From Wujia chipingensis (GTDB lineage: Bacteria > Bacillota > Clostridia > Lachnospirales > Lachnospiraceae), in NCBI RefSeq assembly GCF_014337155.1, contig NZ_CP060632.1, forward strand, positions 2,673,001 through 2,737,000: 64,000 nucleotides of DNA. The letters run 5' to 3'. Of the stretch, positions 8,227 through 18,431 are shown one piece after another. Under the pieces are notes generated by a model that saw only the letters and a program-made list of their open reading frames with translations, was not told the origin of the DNA and searched no databases. A program made the translations under genes and the position numbers. Positions within the stretch are counted from its first letter, which is position 1. Every line of letters begins with the position of its first letter.

Positions 8227-8868
8227 ATGTCTAATTATAAGGATTATAAAGATGCCTATATGGTGTGTTTACGTGCATTGTTTGGCGATGTCTTGACACT
8301 AGACGAAGAAACGTTTGTGTTATTAGATGCCAGTTTTGCATTGGTGGAAAATGATGGCGATTATATTTGTTCAAAAGGTTTTGAACGTTGGCTGCAGGTG
8401 CAGTTACCATATATTTATGGTGCTTTCTTATCCAGAGAAGATTTTACAAAGAATGTATATGATGTAATGTATCATTTTGTAGCAACTGGGAAAGAATCGG
8501 CTTTAGAAAAATTAAAGGCAAAGCCTGTTAATGAAAAGATGGCTGACCGTGTTTATACAGTAACATTTCAGAATTTTAGTCAGAATGTATATATGCAATG
8601 GCTTGATTTGATTCAAACATGTATTACGTATTTGAATGGTTTGTCTGAATGGATTGATGAACAGGCATCAAATATGAGCGCGTCACATAGATATATGCTT
8701 ACATTTATTTTGTTCAATTTTCCTGTTTTTGTACAGTTATTAATGCGTGATGAGAATTTTTTACAGGCATTTGAAATTGGTACAGAATATATGGCTGATA
8801 GATACCAATATGTTCATTATGAATTGCATGGTGATATGTTTGAACTGGCTGATGACGAAAAATGTTAA
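8227..8868 (+). CDS. Uncharacterised helical protein, AT-rich orphan gene
   Basis: 213 residues, no family recognised. The protein is acidic and rich in Tyr, Phe, Met, Asp and Glu, with predicted helices throughout and no signal peptide. A weak hydrophobic stretch (YMLTFILFNFPVFVQLLM, about residues 157-174) is more likely a buried helix than a membrane span. AAAGGAG lies about 11 bases upstream of the ATG. Its base composition is visibly more AT-rich than the neighbours and codon use favours A/T third positions, suggesting transfer. It stands alone on the plus strand between identical 38-bp direct repeats. No function is proposed. Confidence 0.75.
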   Translation: MSNYKDYKDAYMVCLRALFGDVLTLDEETFVLLDASFALVENDGDYICSKGFERWLQVQLPYIYGAFLSREDFTKNVYDVMYHFVATGKESALEKLKAKPVNEKMADRVYTVTFQNFSQNVYMQWLDLIQTCITYLNGLSEWIDEQASNMSASHRYMLTFILFNFPVFVQLLMRDENFLQAFEIGTEYMADRYQYVHYELHGDMFELADDEKC

Positions 8869-8890
8869 ATGGATGAAAAGCACTCACTTT

Positions 8891-8928
8891 GGTTGAACAC
8901 CCCTCCAAAAATAGTGTATCGTTCAACA
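8891..8928 (+). repeat. 38-bp direct repeat, copy 2
   Basis: Base-for-base identical to 8155-8192 and in the same orientation, 22 bases after the stop codon of the orphan gene. The two copies bound a 698-bp segment that contains only that gene. Confidence 0.95.
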
Positions 8929-9029
8929 AACATTTGCCTCAAGCTTTGTCAACGCTTCCAACAGGATATTTTATTGCATGTTATTACACAGAATCTTTAA
9001 CCTCTATTCGAATAACTACTACTTTTTCA

Positions 9030-9815
9030 TTACAACAGTTTCTCAATCTTCTTTATTAACGCCGCCAAATTGATCGTTAACCTGCCATCATACAGACTGA
9101 CCGGGATATCCGCATCAATTCCATAAATCACAGGGAAGATTTCCTTGTTGAACTCATACACCATAATGCGCTTCTGGTATGGGTCCACAATCCAGTATTC
9201 CTTCACACCGGCATCCATGTATTTGGAAAGCTTCTTTCCATAGTCGCGAAGCCGGGTGGATTTTGAGATTACCTCCAGCACAAAGTCCGGCGCACCATAT
9301 ATGCAACGCACCTTCATCCGGTCAATGTCGCACAAAATGACGACGTCCGGCTGCAGCATCGTCTTATCATCACAGTCAAGCTGTACATCCACCGGCGAGA
9401 TAAACGGCATGCACGGTCCATCATGCTCCAGAATAAAATTTGATATCTGCCTGTGAACTTCCCCTGCAATCAACTGGTGAATCGTCGAAGGTGCCGCCAT
9501 ATCATAGATACAGCCATCAATCAGCTCTACCCGGCGATCCTCCGGCAGCGCATAATAATCATCCAGCGTATACTGTCCCTGAACCTTTGCCGCGTATGCT
9601 GTTCCGGAATCCTCTACCATATCCGCATACAGGTAATCACGGTCGCCATTTTCAAAGATACGTGCCAATGCCTCAAGCGTATCATAGCGCGGCGATTTCG
9701 TCTCACCCGTAAAAATCTTCTGCACGGTTCCAAGCGGAACTCCCGACATCTGCGACATCATGTTATACGTGTACCCATGTTCCCGCTTCTTTTCTTTCAT
9801 TTCTTCGATTGTCAT
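9030..9815 (-). CDS. HTH (XRE-like) - Uma2 family fusion protein
   Basis: About 261 residues. Residues 1-60 form a helix-turn-helix (YNMMSQMSGVPLGTVQKIFT) of XRE/Cro type. Residues 80-255 form a Uma2/DUF820 PD-(D/E)XK nuclease-fold domain with the family signatures LQPDVVILCD, PDFVLEVISKSTRLRDYGKK and EYWIVDPYQKR, including the Asp, Glu-x-Ile-Ser and Lys expected of the fold. Uma2 proteins are common in Cyanobacteria and Firmicutes; their biological role is unclear. The start at 9815 has AAAGGAG 8 bases upstream. No partner gene is adjacent. Confidence 0.9.
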   Translation of the reverse strand: MTIEEMKEKKREHGYTYNMMSQMSGVPLGTVQKIFTGETKSPRYDTLEALARIFENGDRDYLYADMVEDSGTAYAAKVQGQYTLDDYYALPEDRRVELIDGCIYDMAAPSTIHQLIAGEVHRQISNFILEHDGPCMPFISPVDVQLDCDDKTMLQPDVVILCDIDRMKVRCIYGAPDFVLEVISKSTRLRDYGKKLSKYMDAGVKEYWIVDPYQKRIMVYEFNKEIFPVIYGIDADIPVSLYDGRLTINLAALIKKIEKLL

Positions 9816-10082
9816 ATGCATCACTCCTTTGAAAAATTCTTTCATTACCGATACCTTTATATTTAGTATAATACTCTTCTATGTATAAATCAACCGTTTT
9901 TTACCCTTTTTATATCCAAATATTTGATTTTTTTATTCTATGTTACATCCGTTAAGTATCCGTTTTTATTCAGTTAAGAACTCGTTTCTACTAAAAATGC
10001 AACTTATAATTGACATTTTTTCTCGGATAGTGATAGTTTAATAATGAATAAATGGACATACTACAGAAAAATGGTGAAAAAT

Positions 10083-11468
10083 ATGAATGAGAACATAAAA
10101 TCTGCCAATCCACTTGGCACACAGAAAGAATCCAAATTACTTGTCAAATTCGCAATTCCATGCATCATTTCGATGCTGGTAACTGCCCTTTATAACATTG
10201 TCGACCAGATCTTCATCGGGCAGGGGATTGGAATCAACGGAAATGCAGCGACAAACATTACCTTTCCACTGTCTACGACATGTACAGCAATTTCCCTGTT
10301 GCTCGGAATCGGAAGTGCGACCAATGTCTCCCTGAAGCTTGGCGCAAAAGAGGAGGAAGAAGCTGCCAATTACGCTGGTTGTGGTATCTGCCTGATGACG
10401 ATCTTCGGCCTTGCATTATTCGCATTTACCTCGATCCTGCTTACACCCATGCTGAAATTCTTCGGAGCAACAGCGGAAGTTCTGCCGTATGCACAGGAAT
10501 ATACCCGCATTGTTGCGATTGGATTTCCATTTCTGATTGCAAACACTGGTATGAGCAAGCTGATCCTCGCCGACGGAAGTCCGCGTTATTCAATGATTTC
10601 CATGCTGATCGGTGCCATTGTAAATACGATTCTTGATCCAATCTTCATCTTTACATTGGACATGGGAATGCGTGGTGCCGCACTTGCAACGATTCTTGGA
10701 CAGATTGTATCCTTCTGCATCAGTTTGCGATACATGTTTCATTTCAAGACTATCCGGTTGCGCAGACGGTGTTTCCGCATCCGTGGAAATAATTTTGCAA
10801 ACATCATGCGCCTTGGTGCCAGTGCGTGTTTCAACCAGATTGCTATGACTGTCGTGCAGATCGTGATGAACAACGTCCTGTCACATTACGGTGCATCATC
10901 CGTCTATGGAAGTAATATTCCACTTGCCTGTGCCGGTATTATCACAAAGGTCAACATGATCTTCATGTCGTTCGTCATCGGTATCTCACAGGGCATCCAG
11001 CCGGTCATCGGATTTAATTACGGTGCAAAGAAATACAACCGTGTGAAGAAAACATATCTTCTGGCACTTGCTACCGCAACCTTCCTGTCGCTGATTGCAT
11101 TTGCATGTTTCCAGCTTTTCCCAAGACAGATCATCCGTGTCTTCGGAGAAGGAAGTGAGCTGTACTATCAGTTCTCCGAACGGTATTTCCGGATTTATAT
11201 GTTCTTCACCTTAATCAACGGCATCCAGCCTGTAACTGCGAATTTCTTCAATTCCATCGGCAAATCGCAGCTTGGTATTTTCATGTCACTGACGAGACAG
11301 ATTCTCTTCCTGCTGCCGCTCATCGTGATCTTCCCGATCTTCATGGGAATCGACGGTGTCATGTATGCTGGCCCGATTGCAGATGTCGCAGCCGCTGTGG
11401 TCTGTGGTGTATTTACGATCAAGGAATTGCGCGAGCTGTCGCGGCTGAATTCACAACAAACTGTATAA
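10083..11468 (+). CDS. MATE family multidrug/Na+ efflux transporter
   Basis: About 461 residues with 12 hydrophobic segments in two homologous halves, the standard MATE size and topology. The first helix reads IPCIISMLVTALYNIVDQIFIG, with the conserved NxxDxxFIG motif, and the second half contains GISQGIQPVIGFNYGA, a MATE signature. It resembles the MepA/NorM-like branch; the substrate is not predictable. The ATG at 10083 is preferred over 10044 because a TTGACA box at 10010-10015 would put the transcription start near 10045. A bidirectional terminator follows immediately. Confidence 0.92.
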   Translation: MNENIKSANPLGTQKESKLLVKFAIPCIISMLVTALYNIVDQIFIGQGIGINGNAATNITFPLSTTCTAISLLLGIGSATNVSLKLGAKEEEEAANYAGCGICLMTIFGLALFAFTSILLTPMLKFFGATAEVLPYAQEYTRIVAIGFPFLIANTGMSKLILADGSPRYSMISMLIGAIVNTILDPIFIFTLDMGMRGAALATILGQIVSFCISLRYMFHFKTIRLRRRCFRIRGNNFANIMRLGASACFNQIAMTVVQIVMNNVLSHYGASSVYGSNIPLACAGIITKVNMIFMSFVIGISQGIQPVIGFNYGAKKYNRVKKTYLLALATATFLSLIAFACFQLFPRQIIRVFGEGSELYYQFSERYFRIYMFFTLINGIQPVTANFFNSIGKSQLGIFMSLTRQILFLLPLIVIFPIFMGIDGVMYAGPIADVAAAVVCGVFTIKELRELSRLNSQQTV

Positions 11469-11475
11469 ATTACAA

Positions 11476-11521
11476 AAGCCGTGCATGGGTATTTCTACAA
11501 CCCATGCACGGCTTGTTTTTT
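11476..11521. terminator. Bidirectional terminator between MATE and aldo/keto reductase genes
   Basis: AAGCCGTGCATGGGT and its complement ACCCATGCACGGCTT (11476-11514) form a long perfect hairpin. T tracts on the plus strand (GTTTTTTATTTT) and A residues on the left allow use from both sides by the convergent genes. Confidence 0.9.
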
Positions 11522-12509
11522 ATTTTGTAATCCGATCGATCTTCTCGCGTTCTTCCTGTGTAAATGTCATATTTGCGAGCATGCCGATGTTGTCTAAGAT
11601 CTGGGATGGTCTGGATGCACCAATCAACACACTTGTAATGTCGTTATCACGCAGAATCCATGCAAGTGCCATCTCTGCCAATGTCTGACCACGGTTTTCT
11701 GCAATCACGTTGAGTGCACGAACCTTTGCAATCGTCTCCTCATTGATAGCAGTCTCCTTCAGGAATCTGCCATCGGTACGGATACGGCTATCCTCCGGGA
11801 TACCATTTAAGTAACGATTTGTAAGTAAACCCTGTGCCAATGGACAGAATGTGATGATACCGATGCCGTTTGCGGCTGCGTAATCTTTTAATCCATCCTC
11901 TTCCATCTCACGGTCAAACATATTGTACCGTCTCTGGTTGATAATAAATGGCGTTTTCATCTCCTTGAAAAGCTTTGCAATCTCGATTGTCTGCTCTTTA
12001 TTGTAGTTGGAGATTCCGACATACAACGCTTTTCCGCTTCGTACAATGCCATCCAAAGCGCAGGCAGTCTCTTCCAGCGGGGTATTCGGATCCGGTCTGT
12101 GGTGATAGAAGATATCCACATAGTCAAGTCCCATCCGCTTCAGGCTCTGATCGAGGCTTGCTACCAGATATTTCTTGCTGCCCCAGTCGCCGTAAGGGCC
12201 CGGCCACATCGTATATCCGGCCTTCGTAGAGATGATCATCTCGTCCCGATATGGACGCAGACTCTTATCTAAGATCTTGCCAAAATTCTCCTCAGCAGCG
12301 CCATCATATGGGCCATAATTATTCGCCAGATCGAAATGTGTGATACCGTTATCAAAGGCTGTCTCGCACATATCCATCATCGTATCAAAATTTCCGTTCG
12401 AACCAAAGTTGTGCCAAAGCCCAAGCGATACCGCAGGAAGCTTCAAGCCACTTGCGCCACAGTAATTGTACTTCATATTGTCATATCTTGTTTCTTTTGC
12501 AATATACAT
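11520..12509 (-). CDS. Aldo/keto reductase, YghZ-like (L-glyceraldehyde 3-phosphate reductase type)
   Basis: About 329 residues. The N-terminal MKYNYCGASGLKLPAVSLGL and WHNFG segments closely follow E. coli YghZ and the Kv-beta-like AKR14 group. AKR landmarks are visible: FDLANNYG (catalytic Tyr), KAGYTMWPGPYG (catalytic Lys), YHHRPD (His) and the C-terminal NADPH-binding ILRDNDITSVLIGASRPSQI. It probably reduces small aldehydes with NADPH, for example in methylglyoxal or triose phosphate detoxification. Start at 12509 has GAGGAGGG six bases upstream. It is transcribed alone, with a hairpin element upstream. Confidence 0.92.
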   Translation of the reverse strand: MYIAKETRYDNMKYNYCGASGLKLPAVSLGLWHNFGSNGNFDTMMDMCETAFDNGITHFDLANNYGPYDGAAEENFGKILDKSLRPYRDEMIISTKAGYTMWPGPYGDWGSKKYLVASLDQSLKRMGLDYVDIFYHHRPDPNTPLEETACALDGIVRSGKALYVGISNYNKEQTIEIAKLFKEMKTPFIINQRRYNMFDREMEEDGLKDYAAANGIGIITFCPLAQGLLTNRYLNGIPEDSRIRTDGRFLKETAINEETIAKVRALNVIAENRGQTLAEMALAWILRDNDITSVLIGASRPSQILDNIGMLANMTFTQEEREKIDRITK

Positions 12510-12541
12510 GTTGTACCCTCCTCGTATACCCAACTAATTTT

Positions 12542-12826
12542 TTGCGAAGCAGAAAGTCCCATGTATATGATATATTCCGACACTGGCTTCGTGTTATATG
12601 AATATGTTTGAAGCTTAGAGATTCTTAATGTTCTGTAAGTTATCAGCAATGTTTGAACACGATGTTCAAACAAGCCGCCACTGAGCCACGGATGGCGAAT
12701 TGGCGGCGTTTGCGTACGTTTTCGATGTTTTCAACAGAACATTTAGCATCTCTTAGCTTCAATATATCACATATTACACGAAGCCAGTGTCAGAATATAT
12801 CTATAAAAACCTCGTCTGCTTCGCAA
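12542..12826. repeat. 285-bp inverted-repeat (MITE-like) hairpin element
   Basis: The terminal arms TTGCGAAGCAGA (12542-12553) and TCTGCTTCGCAA (12815-12826) are exact reverse complements. Inside, GACACTGGCTTCGTGT matches its complement in the right arm, AATGTTCTG matches CAGAACATT, and GCCGCCA (12674-12680) pairs with TGGCGGC (12701-12707) around a 20-base loop. The whole segment can fold into one long imperfect hairpin with no coding capacity. It lies between the aldo/keto reductase start and the uvrA terminator. It looks like a non-autonomous transposable element or a REP-like structured repeat. Confidence 0.75.
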
Positions 12827-12838
12827 TTATTATAAACA

Positions 12839-12881
12839 AAAGGAAAATCGAAAAGAATATAATTTCTTACGATTTTCCTTT
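12839..12881 (-). terminator. Terminator downstream of uvrA
   Basis: Perfect 12-base arms AAAGGAAAATCG and CGATTTTCCTTT, followed on the minus strand by TGTTT. It lies about 50 bases after the uvrA stop. Confidence 0.7.
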
Positions 12882-12930
12882 AAAATTTTACCCTGAACGA
12901 ATTCTTGGAGTATTCTTACAGCCTCAACTT

Positions 12931-15765
12931 TTACTTCTTCAAATATTTCTTGAGATACTGCCCCGTATAACTCTTCTTGCACTTGGCAATCTCTTCCGGC
13001 GTTCCGGTTGCAACAACTGTTCCTCCGCCTTCGCCGCCTTCCGGTCCGATATCAATGATATAATCGGCGGTTTTAATGACATCTAAGTTGTGCTCAATAA
13101 CTACAACCGTATTTCCACCCTCACACAACCGACGCAGAATATCGACCAGACGATGTACATCCGCAAAATGAAGTCCCGTTGTCGGCTCATCTAAGACATA
13201 GATCGTCCTGCCTGTGCTGCGGCGTGAAAGCTCTGTCGCAAGCTTGATTCGCTGTGCTTCTCCACCGGATAATGTCGTCGATGGCTGACCAAGCTTGATA
13301 TAGCCAAGTCCAACCTCCTGTAAGGTCGAAATCTTGCGCAGGACAGATGGCACATGCGCGAAGAACTCGCACGCTTCATCGACTGTCATATCAAGTACAT
13401 CGTAGATACTCTTGCCTTTGTATTTCACTTCCAATGTCTCCCGGTTGTACCGCTTTCCATGGCAGACCTCACATGGTACATATACATCTGCTAAGAAATG
13501 CATCTCAATCTTGATGATACCATCACCACGGCACGCCTCACATCGGCCACCGGCAACGTTGAATGAGAATCGTCCTTTTGTGTAACCCATTGCCTTTGCA
13601 TCCTTTGTATTCGCAAACAAGTCACGGATCAGATCAAAGACACCCGTATAAGTCGCCGGGTTCGAACGTGGGCTTCTGCCGATTGGAGACTGGTCAATGT
13701 TGATAATCTTGTCCAACTGGTCAAGTCCTGTGATATCGTCATGCTTGCCCGGTTTTACCTTCGCGCGGTTCAGCGTTCTAGCAAGATGCTTATATAAGAT
13801 TTCATTGACGAGGGAACTCTTTCCAGAGCCTGATACACCTGTCACGCAGGTCATCACGCCAAGTGGGAACTTCACATCAATATTCTTCAAATTGTTCTGT
13901 CTGGCGCCAAGTACCTCGATATATCCGGTTGGCGTTCTCCGCTCTTCCGGTACCGGAATCTTGATTCTGCCGCTTAAGTAGGCACCCGTGATAGACTCCG
14001 GACACTGCATGATCTCCTCTGCGGTTCCCTGAGCCACGACTTCACCGCCGTTCGCACCTGCGCCCGGTCCGATATCAATGACGTGATCTGCCGCAAGCAT
14101 CGTATCCTCGTCATGCTCTACCACAAGCAATGTATTTCCCAGATCCCGCAAACGCTTCAGTGCCGCAATCAGCTTATCGTTGTCTCGCTGATGCAGTCCG
14201 ATACTTGGCTCATCCAGAATATACGCAACCCCAACCAGACCGGAACCGATCTGGGTTGCCAGACGGATACGCTGCGCTTCTCCACCGGACAAGGTTCCTG
14301 TCGCACGCGATAATGTCAGGTAATCCAGACCAACATTGATCATGAATCCAAGTCTCGCCTGAATCTCTTTTAACACCTGTGCGCCGATCATCTTCTGCCG
14401 GTCGGTAAGCTCTAATTTCGAGATAAAATCATGCAAGGCTACCACAGACAGATCTGTGACATCCGCAATGTTCTTTCCACCGATCGTAACTGCCAGCGAC
14501 TCCGGCTTCAATCTCTTACCATGACACACCTCACATGGTGTCACAGTCATATAGGTCTCATAGTCCTGCTTGACCGATTCTGCAGTCGTCTCTCTGTACC
14601 GGCGCTGCAGATTCCGAAGCAGTCCTTCGTAATTTGCATAGAATGCATCTTTTCCGTTATACGCACTCTTATAGTGTACATAGATTTTCTCGCCTTCAGT
14701 TCCGTATAGGATCACATGCTTTGCCTCTTCCGGCAGATCCTTAAACGGCACATCCAGAGAGAATTTGTATTCTTCTGCGAGTGCTTCGAGGCATGCATGT
14801 GCATAACTCTTCTTATCACCACTCGACTGCCAGCCCGGTACGGCGATTGCACCCTCATTCAGAGTCAGACTGTCATCCGGAATAATCAGGTCAATATCAA
14901 ATTCTGTCTTGAATCCAAGTCCCGTACAGCAAGGACATGCGCCAAATGGGTTGTTGAACGAGAAGCTTCGCGGCTCGATCTCCTCGATGCTGATGCCACA
15001 ATCCGGGCAGGAAAAGCTATCCGAAAATAACATCGTTTCTCCGCCGATCACATCAACCTTCACCAAGCCTTCTGCCAGCTTCAGGACAGTCTCAATGGAA
15101 TCCGTCAGACGGCTTTCAATGCCTTCTTTGACTGCGAGTCGGTCCACAACAATATCGATATTATGCTTCTTGTTCTTATCAAGCTTGATCTCTTCCGACA
15201 GATCATACATACTGTCATCCACGATCACGCGCACATAACCGCTTTTCTTTGCCTGCTGCAGCAGCTTGACATGCTCGCCCTTCCGTCCACGCACAACAGG
15301 CGCAAGCAACTGGAATTTCGTACCCGCAGGCAGCTCCATAATCTCATCGACCATCTGATCGACGGTCTGTCTGGCAATCTCTTTGCCACACTTCGGGCAA
15401 TGCGGGATTCCTATACGCGCGTACAGCAGACGCAGATAATCGTAGATCTCCGTCACCGTTCCAACCGTGGAACGCGGGTTCCGGTTCGTTGATTTCTGAT
15501 CGATGGAAATGGACGGAGAAAGTCCCTCAATCGAGTCAATATCCGGCTTGTCCGCAAGTCCTAAGAACTGCCGTGCATAGGACGACAGAGACTCCATGTA
15601 TTTCCGCTGCCCTTCCGCATAGATCGTATCAAAAGCAAGAGAGGACTTACCGGAACCGGAAAGTCCTGTCAATACTACAAACTGATCACGCGGAATCTTA
15701 ATGTCAATGTTCTTTAAATTATGCTCTCTTGCACCTTTGATGGTGATATACTTATGTTCACTCAT
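12931..15765 (-). CDS. uvrA: Excinuclease ABC subunit A (UvrA)
   Basis: 944 residues, normal UvrA length. Two ABC ATPase modules are present with Walker [10 protein letters not shown] (near residue 35) and GVSGSGKSS (near 640), paired ABC signatures [12 protein letters not shown] and [12 protein letters not shown], and zinc-knuckle cysteines ([23 protein letters not shown]). UvrA dimers recognise bulky DNA lesions and load UvrB in nucleotide excision repair. It is the last gene of the uvrB / small membrane protein / uvrA operon, 27 bases after the small gene, so it should share LexA control through the box at 18308-18319. Confidence 0.99.
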   Translation of the reverse strand: MSEHKYITIKGAREHNLKNIDIKIPRDQFVVLTGLSGSGKSSLAFDTIYAEGQRKYMESLSSYARQFLGLADKPDIDSIEGLSPSISIDQKSTNRNPRSTVGTVTEIYDYLRLLYARIGIPHCPKCGKEIARQTVDQMVDEIMELPAGTKFQLLAPVVRGRKGEHVKLLQQAKKSGYVRVIVDDSMYDLSEEIKLDKNKKHNIDIVVDRLAVKEGIESRLTDSIETVLKLAEGLVKVDVIGGETMLFSDSFSCPDCGISIEEIEPRSFSFNNPFGACPCCTGLGFKTEFDIDLIIPDDSLTLNEGAIAVPGWQSSGDKKSYAHACLEALAEEYKFSLDVPFKDLPEEAKHVILYGTEGEKIYVHYKSAYNGKDAFYANYEGLLRNLQRRYRETTAESVKQDYETYMTVTPCEVCHGKRLKPESLAVTIGGKNIADVTDLSVVALHDFISKLELTDRQKMIGAQVLKEIQARLGFMINVGLDYLTLSRATGTLSGGEAQRIRLATQIGSGLVGVAYILDEPSIGLHQRDNDKLIAALKRLRDLGNTLLVVEHDEDTMLAADHVIDIGPGAGANGGEVVAQGTAEEIMQCPESITGAYLSGRIKIPVPEERRTPTGYIEVLGARQNNLKNIDVKFPLGVMTCVTGVSGSGKSSLVNEILYKHLARTLNRAKVKPGKHDDITGLDQLDKIINIDQSPIGRSPRSNPATYTGVFDLIRDLFANTKDAKAMGYTKGRFSFNVAGGRCEACRGDGIIKIEMHFLADVYVPCEVCHGKRYNRETLEVKYKGKSIYDVLDMTVDEACEFFAHVPSVLRKISTLQEVGLGYIKLGQPSTTLSGGEAQRIKLATELSRRSTGRTIYVLDEPTTGLHFADVHRLVDILRRLCEGGNTVVVIEHNLDVIKTADYIIDIGPEGGEGGGTVVATGTPEEIAKCKKSYTGQYLKKYLKK

Positions 15766-15792
15766 GACGTCTGTTTCCGCTTACTCCTTTGT

Positions 15793-16134
15793 CTAGCTAA
15801 ATTTCTTAATCTTATCCATATACTTGTCTGTATATTTCTTCACGTTATCTTTCACCATGTCCTCTAAATCTGACATATTGATCTTCTCCTTCTTGTCAAG
15901 GACAAAAAGTGCACACACTGCACCTGCAAGGAATATTGTGATTGTTCCAAGCATGCACATCTTCTTTCTTCTCTTCTTTTTCTTCATCTGCTGTACAAAT
16001 TTTTCTTCCTCTTCGAGGCAGATTGCATCCTCCTCATCTAAGATTTCTGCAACCTCTTCCATCGCAATTCCTTTTCTTCTTGAGATCTCCTCAATCAATT
16101 CATCTCTTTCCATCGCAAGCTCCTCCTTATTCAT
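15793..16134 (-). CDS. Small single-pass membrane protein between uvrB and uvrA
   Basis: 113 residues, family not recognised. The N-terminal half is an acidic helix (ERDELIEEISRRKG and EEVAEILDEED), followed by a strongly basic stretch KKKKRRKKM (about 51-59), one hydrophobic helix (about 60-79, MLGTITIFLAGAVCALFVLD) and a charged amphipathic C-terminus. The basic flank predicts a cytoplasmic N-terminus. It lies 37 bases after uvrB and 27 before uvrA on the same strand, so it should be co-induced with excision repair. Whether it acts in repair is unknown. Confidence 0.85.
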   Translation of the reverse strand: MNKEELAMERDELIEEISRRKGIAMEEVAEILDEEDAICLEEEEKFVQQMKKKKRRKKMCMLGTITIFLAGAVCALFVLDKKEKINMSDLEDMVKDNVKKYTDKYMDKIKKFS

Positions 16135-16171
16135 TTTATTTAAGACTTAGTATAACTAAAATAATTGTAAA

Positions 16172-18163
16172 CTAATCATCATAATCCCGCAAGGCAATCT
16201 TTAATTCTTTCAACTCATCACGAAGCACGGCTGCCTCCTCGAAGTTAAGCTCCATCGCCGCCTTGTTCATCTTCTTCGTCAGACGTGCAATCTCGGCGTT
16301 CAATTCCTTCTTCGTCATGGATTCCGGATCTTTCTCGCGTTCCTTCTTCGCTGTCACGCTCTCACCCGTATCCAGACTGATCAGATCGCGGATATCCTTC
16401 TTGATACTCTGCGGTGTAATGCCATGTTCCTTGTTGTAGGCGTCCTGAATCTTCCGCCTGCGGTTCGTCTCGTCGATTGCATGCCGCATCGAATCCGTGA
16501 TTGTATCGGCATACATGATCACATGTCCATCCACGTTACGCGCAGCACGTCCAATCGTCTGCACGAGTGATGTTTCTGATCGTAAAAATCCTTCCTTGTC
16601 CGCATCCAGAATCGCAACCAGTGTGATTTCCGGGATATCAAGTCCCTCACGGAGCAGGTTGATTCCGACCAATACATCGAATACACCCATTCGAAGATCA
16701 CGTACGATCTCCAGACGTTCCAGCGTATCAATATCGGAATGCAAATATTTGACCTTGATATCAAGCTGCTTCATATAGTCGGTCAGATCCTCTGCCATAC
16801 GCTTCGTCAGTGTCGTAACTAATATCTTATTGCCCTTTGCAACCTCTTTGTTGACTTCTGATACGAGATCATCCACCTGTCCTTCGATCGGTCGTACTTC
16901 TACTTCCGGGTCTAACAAACCGGTCGGGCGAATGATCTGCTCGACGCGGTTCTCCTCGTGTTCCTTCTCATAATCGGACGGTGTCGCAGATACATATAAG
17001 ATCTTATCGATCTTGGATTCAAACTCCTGAAAATTCAGCGGACGGTTATCCAGCGCTGACGGCAGACGGAATCCATAATCAACCAATGTCGTCTTTCTGG
17101 AACGGTCACCCGCATACATGCCTCGTACCTGTGGCAATGTGATATGCGACTCATCCACGATAATCAGATAATCGCCATCGAAGAAATTGAGCAGTGTGTT
17201 CGGTGTGGCACCCGGTTTCATACCCGCCAGTATCCGGGAATAATTCTCGATGCCCGAACAAAATCCTGTCTCCTGCAGCATCTCCATATCGAACTCTGTC
17301 CGCTCACGGATACGCTGTGCTTCCAGCAGCTTGTCATTCTCCTTGAAATATGCCACCTGCTGCTTTAGTTCCTCTTCTATCTCCACGATTGCATGCTTCA
17401 TCTTCTCCGGCGCAACAACATAGTGCGATGCCGGGAAGATACAGGCAAAGGAAAGTGCACGCTTGATCTCACCGGTCAATGGATCAAACTCCACGATCCG
17501 GTCAATCTCGTCGCCGAAAAACTCAATCCGGATACCATCCTCAAACGTCGATACCGGAAGGATATCTACGATATCGCCCTTCACACGGAAAGTTCCTCGC
17601 GTGAAATCCATCTCATTCCGTGTGTACTGAATATCAATCAACTGCCGGATCAGTTCATCCCGGTCCTTCTCCATACCCGGGCGGAGCGAGAGCATCATGT
17701 TCTTATATTCTTCCGGATCACCCAAACCATAGATGCAGGATACGGAAGATACGACGACTACATCCTTCCGTTCGATCAGGGCTGATGTCGCGCTGTGCCG
17801 CATCTTATCGATCTCATCATTGATGGCAGAATCCTTCGCAATATACGTGTCCGTCGACGGCACATATGCCTCAGGCTGGTAATAATCGTAATACGATACA
17901 AAATACTCCACCGCATTGTGCGGAAAGAACGCCTTAAACTCACTGTAAAGCTGTGCCGCCAATGTCTTGTTGTGCGATATGATGATCGTCGGTTTATTTA
18001 ATTGGGCGATGACATTCGCCATCGTAAATGTCTTTCCGGAACCTGTGACACCGAGCAGTGTCTGGCATTTCTTTCCTTCCTGAAAGCCCTTTACCAGTCC
18101 TTCGATCGCCTCCGGCTGATCTCCGGTCGGTGCATATTCCGATACTAATTCAAAATGATCCAT
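16172..18163 (-). CDS. uvrB: Excinuclease ABC subunit B (UvrB)
   Basis: 663 residues, normal UvrB length. Visible are Walker [11 protein letters not shown] (near residue 40), the beta-hairpin region with [11 protein letters not shown], the DESH box ([15 protein letters not shown]), helicase motifs V and VI ([14 protein letters not shown] and QTIGRAARN) and the C-terminal UVR domain ([18 protein letters not shown]) that binds UvrC. It verifies damage delivered by UvrA and recruits UvrC. AAAGGAG precedes the ATG at 18163. A LexA-type operator and promoter lie about 115-155 bases upstream. Confidence 0.99.
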   Translation of the reverse strand: MDHFELVSEYAPTGDQPEAIEGLVKGFQEGKKCQTLLGVTGSGKTFTMANVIAQLNKPTIIISHNKTLAAQLYSEFKAFFPHNAVEYFVSYYDYYQPEAYVPSTDTYIAKDSAINDEIDKMRHSATSALIERKDVVVVSSVSCIYGLGDPEEYKNMMLSLRPGMEKDRDELIRQLIDIQYTRNEMDFTRGTFRVKGDIVDILPVSTFEDGIRIEFFGDEIDRIVEFDPLTGEIKRALSFACIFPASHYVVAPEKMKHAIVEIEEELKQQVAYFKENDKLLEAQRIRERTEFDMEMLQETGFCSGIENYSRILAGMKPGATPNTLLNFFDGDYLIIVDESHITLPQVRGMYAGDRSRKTTLVDYGFRLPSALDNRPLNFQEFESKIDKILYVSATPSDYEKEHEENRVEQIIRPTGLLDPEVEVRPIEGQVDDLVSEVNKEVAKGNKILVTTLTKRMAEDLTDYMKQLDIKVKYLHSDIDTLERLEIVRDLRMGVFDVLVGINLLREGLDIPEITLVAILDADKEGFLRSETSLVQTIGRAARNVDGHVIMYADTITDSMRHAIDETNRRRKIQDAYNKEHGITPQSIKKDIRDLISLDTGESVTAKKEREKDPESMTKKELNAEIARLTKKMNKAAMELNFEEAAVLRDELKELKIALRDYDD

Positions 18164-18278
18164 GATAAATTCTCTCCTTTTACTGTGCTTGAATCATTTT
18201 CTTTTAATGTTTTTGTTACCCACTGCCGAAAGCGCGTGGCTTTCTTAGAATTTATCCTAACTGTTTATAACACATATC

Positions 18279-18307
18279 ATTCTACCACATCTTCTTTTAT
18301 TTGTATA
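18279..18307 (-). promoter_or_regulatory. Promoter of the uvrB-uvrA operon
   Basis: On the minus strand TATACA (18302-18307) and TAGAAT (18279-18284) are 17 bases apart. The SOS box at 18308-18319 abuts the -35 element, as expected for LexA repression. Confidence 0.6.
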
Positions 18308-18319
18308 GAACAAATGTTC
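18308..18319. promoter_or_regulatory. LexA operator (SOS box)
   Basis: GAACAAATGTTC is a palindrome of the form GAAC-N4-GTTC, the Gram-positive LexA box core. It touches the -35 element of the uvrB promoter, so LexA binding would block transcription until DNA damage. Confidence 0.8.
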
Positions 18320-18369
18320 TTTCCCGATAAAATGCACTCCGATCTCCATACTATTGACTTCCACACACA

Positions 18370-18403
18370 TAAAAATAACGGAAATGCCCTGCACTCCCGT
18401 TAT
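18370..18403 (-). terminator. Terminator downstream of the Dabb gene
   Basis: On the minus strand ATAACGG...CCGTTAT arms are followed by TTTTTATG. It isolates the Dabb gene from the uvrB promoter. Confidence 0.65.
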
Positions 18404-18431
18404 CCTCTGCGTTTTCCATTCTTTTTATTCG

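Noticed and set aside
8155..8928. 38-bp repeats as a CRISPR array
   Set aside because: Only two copies, about 700 bases apart with a gene between them; no spacers or cas genes.
10010..10039. Promoter TTGACA ... TAGTTT for the MATE gene
   Set aside because: The -35 is perfect but the -10 is poor, so I used it only as weak support for the start codon choice and did not list it.
12650..12672. Palindrome TGTTTGAAC-N5-GTTCAAACA resembling a LexA box
   Set aside because: The spacer is 5 rather than 4 bases, it lies within the hairpin element and not at a repair-gene promoter.
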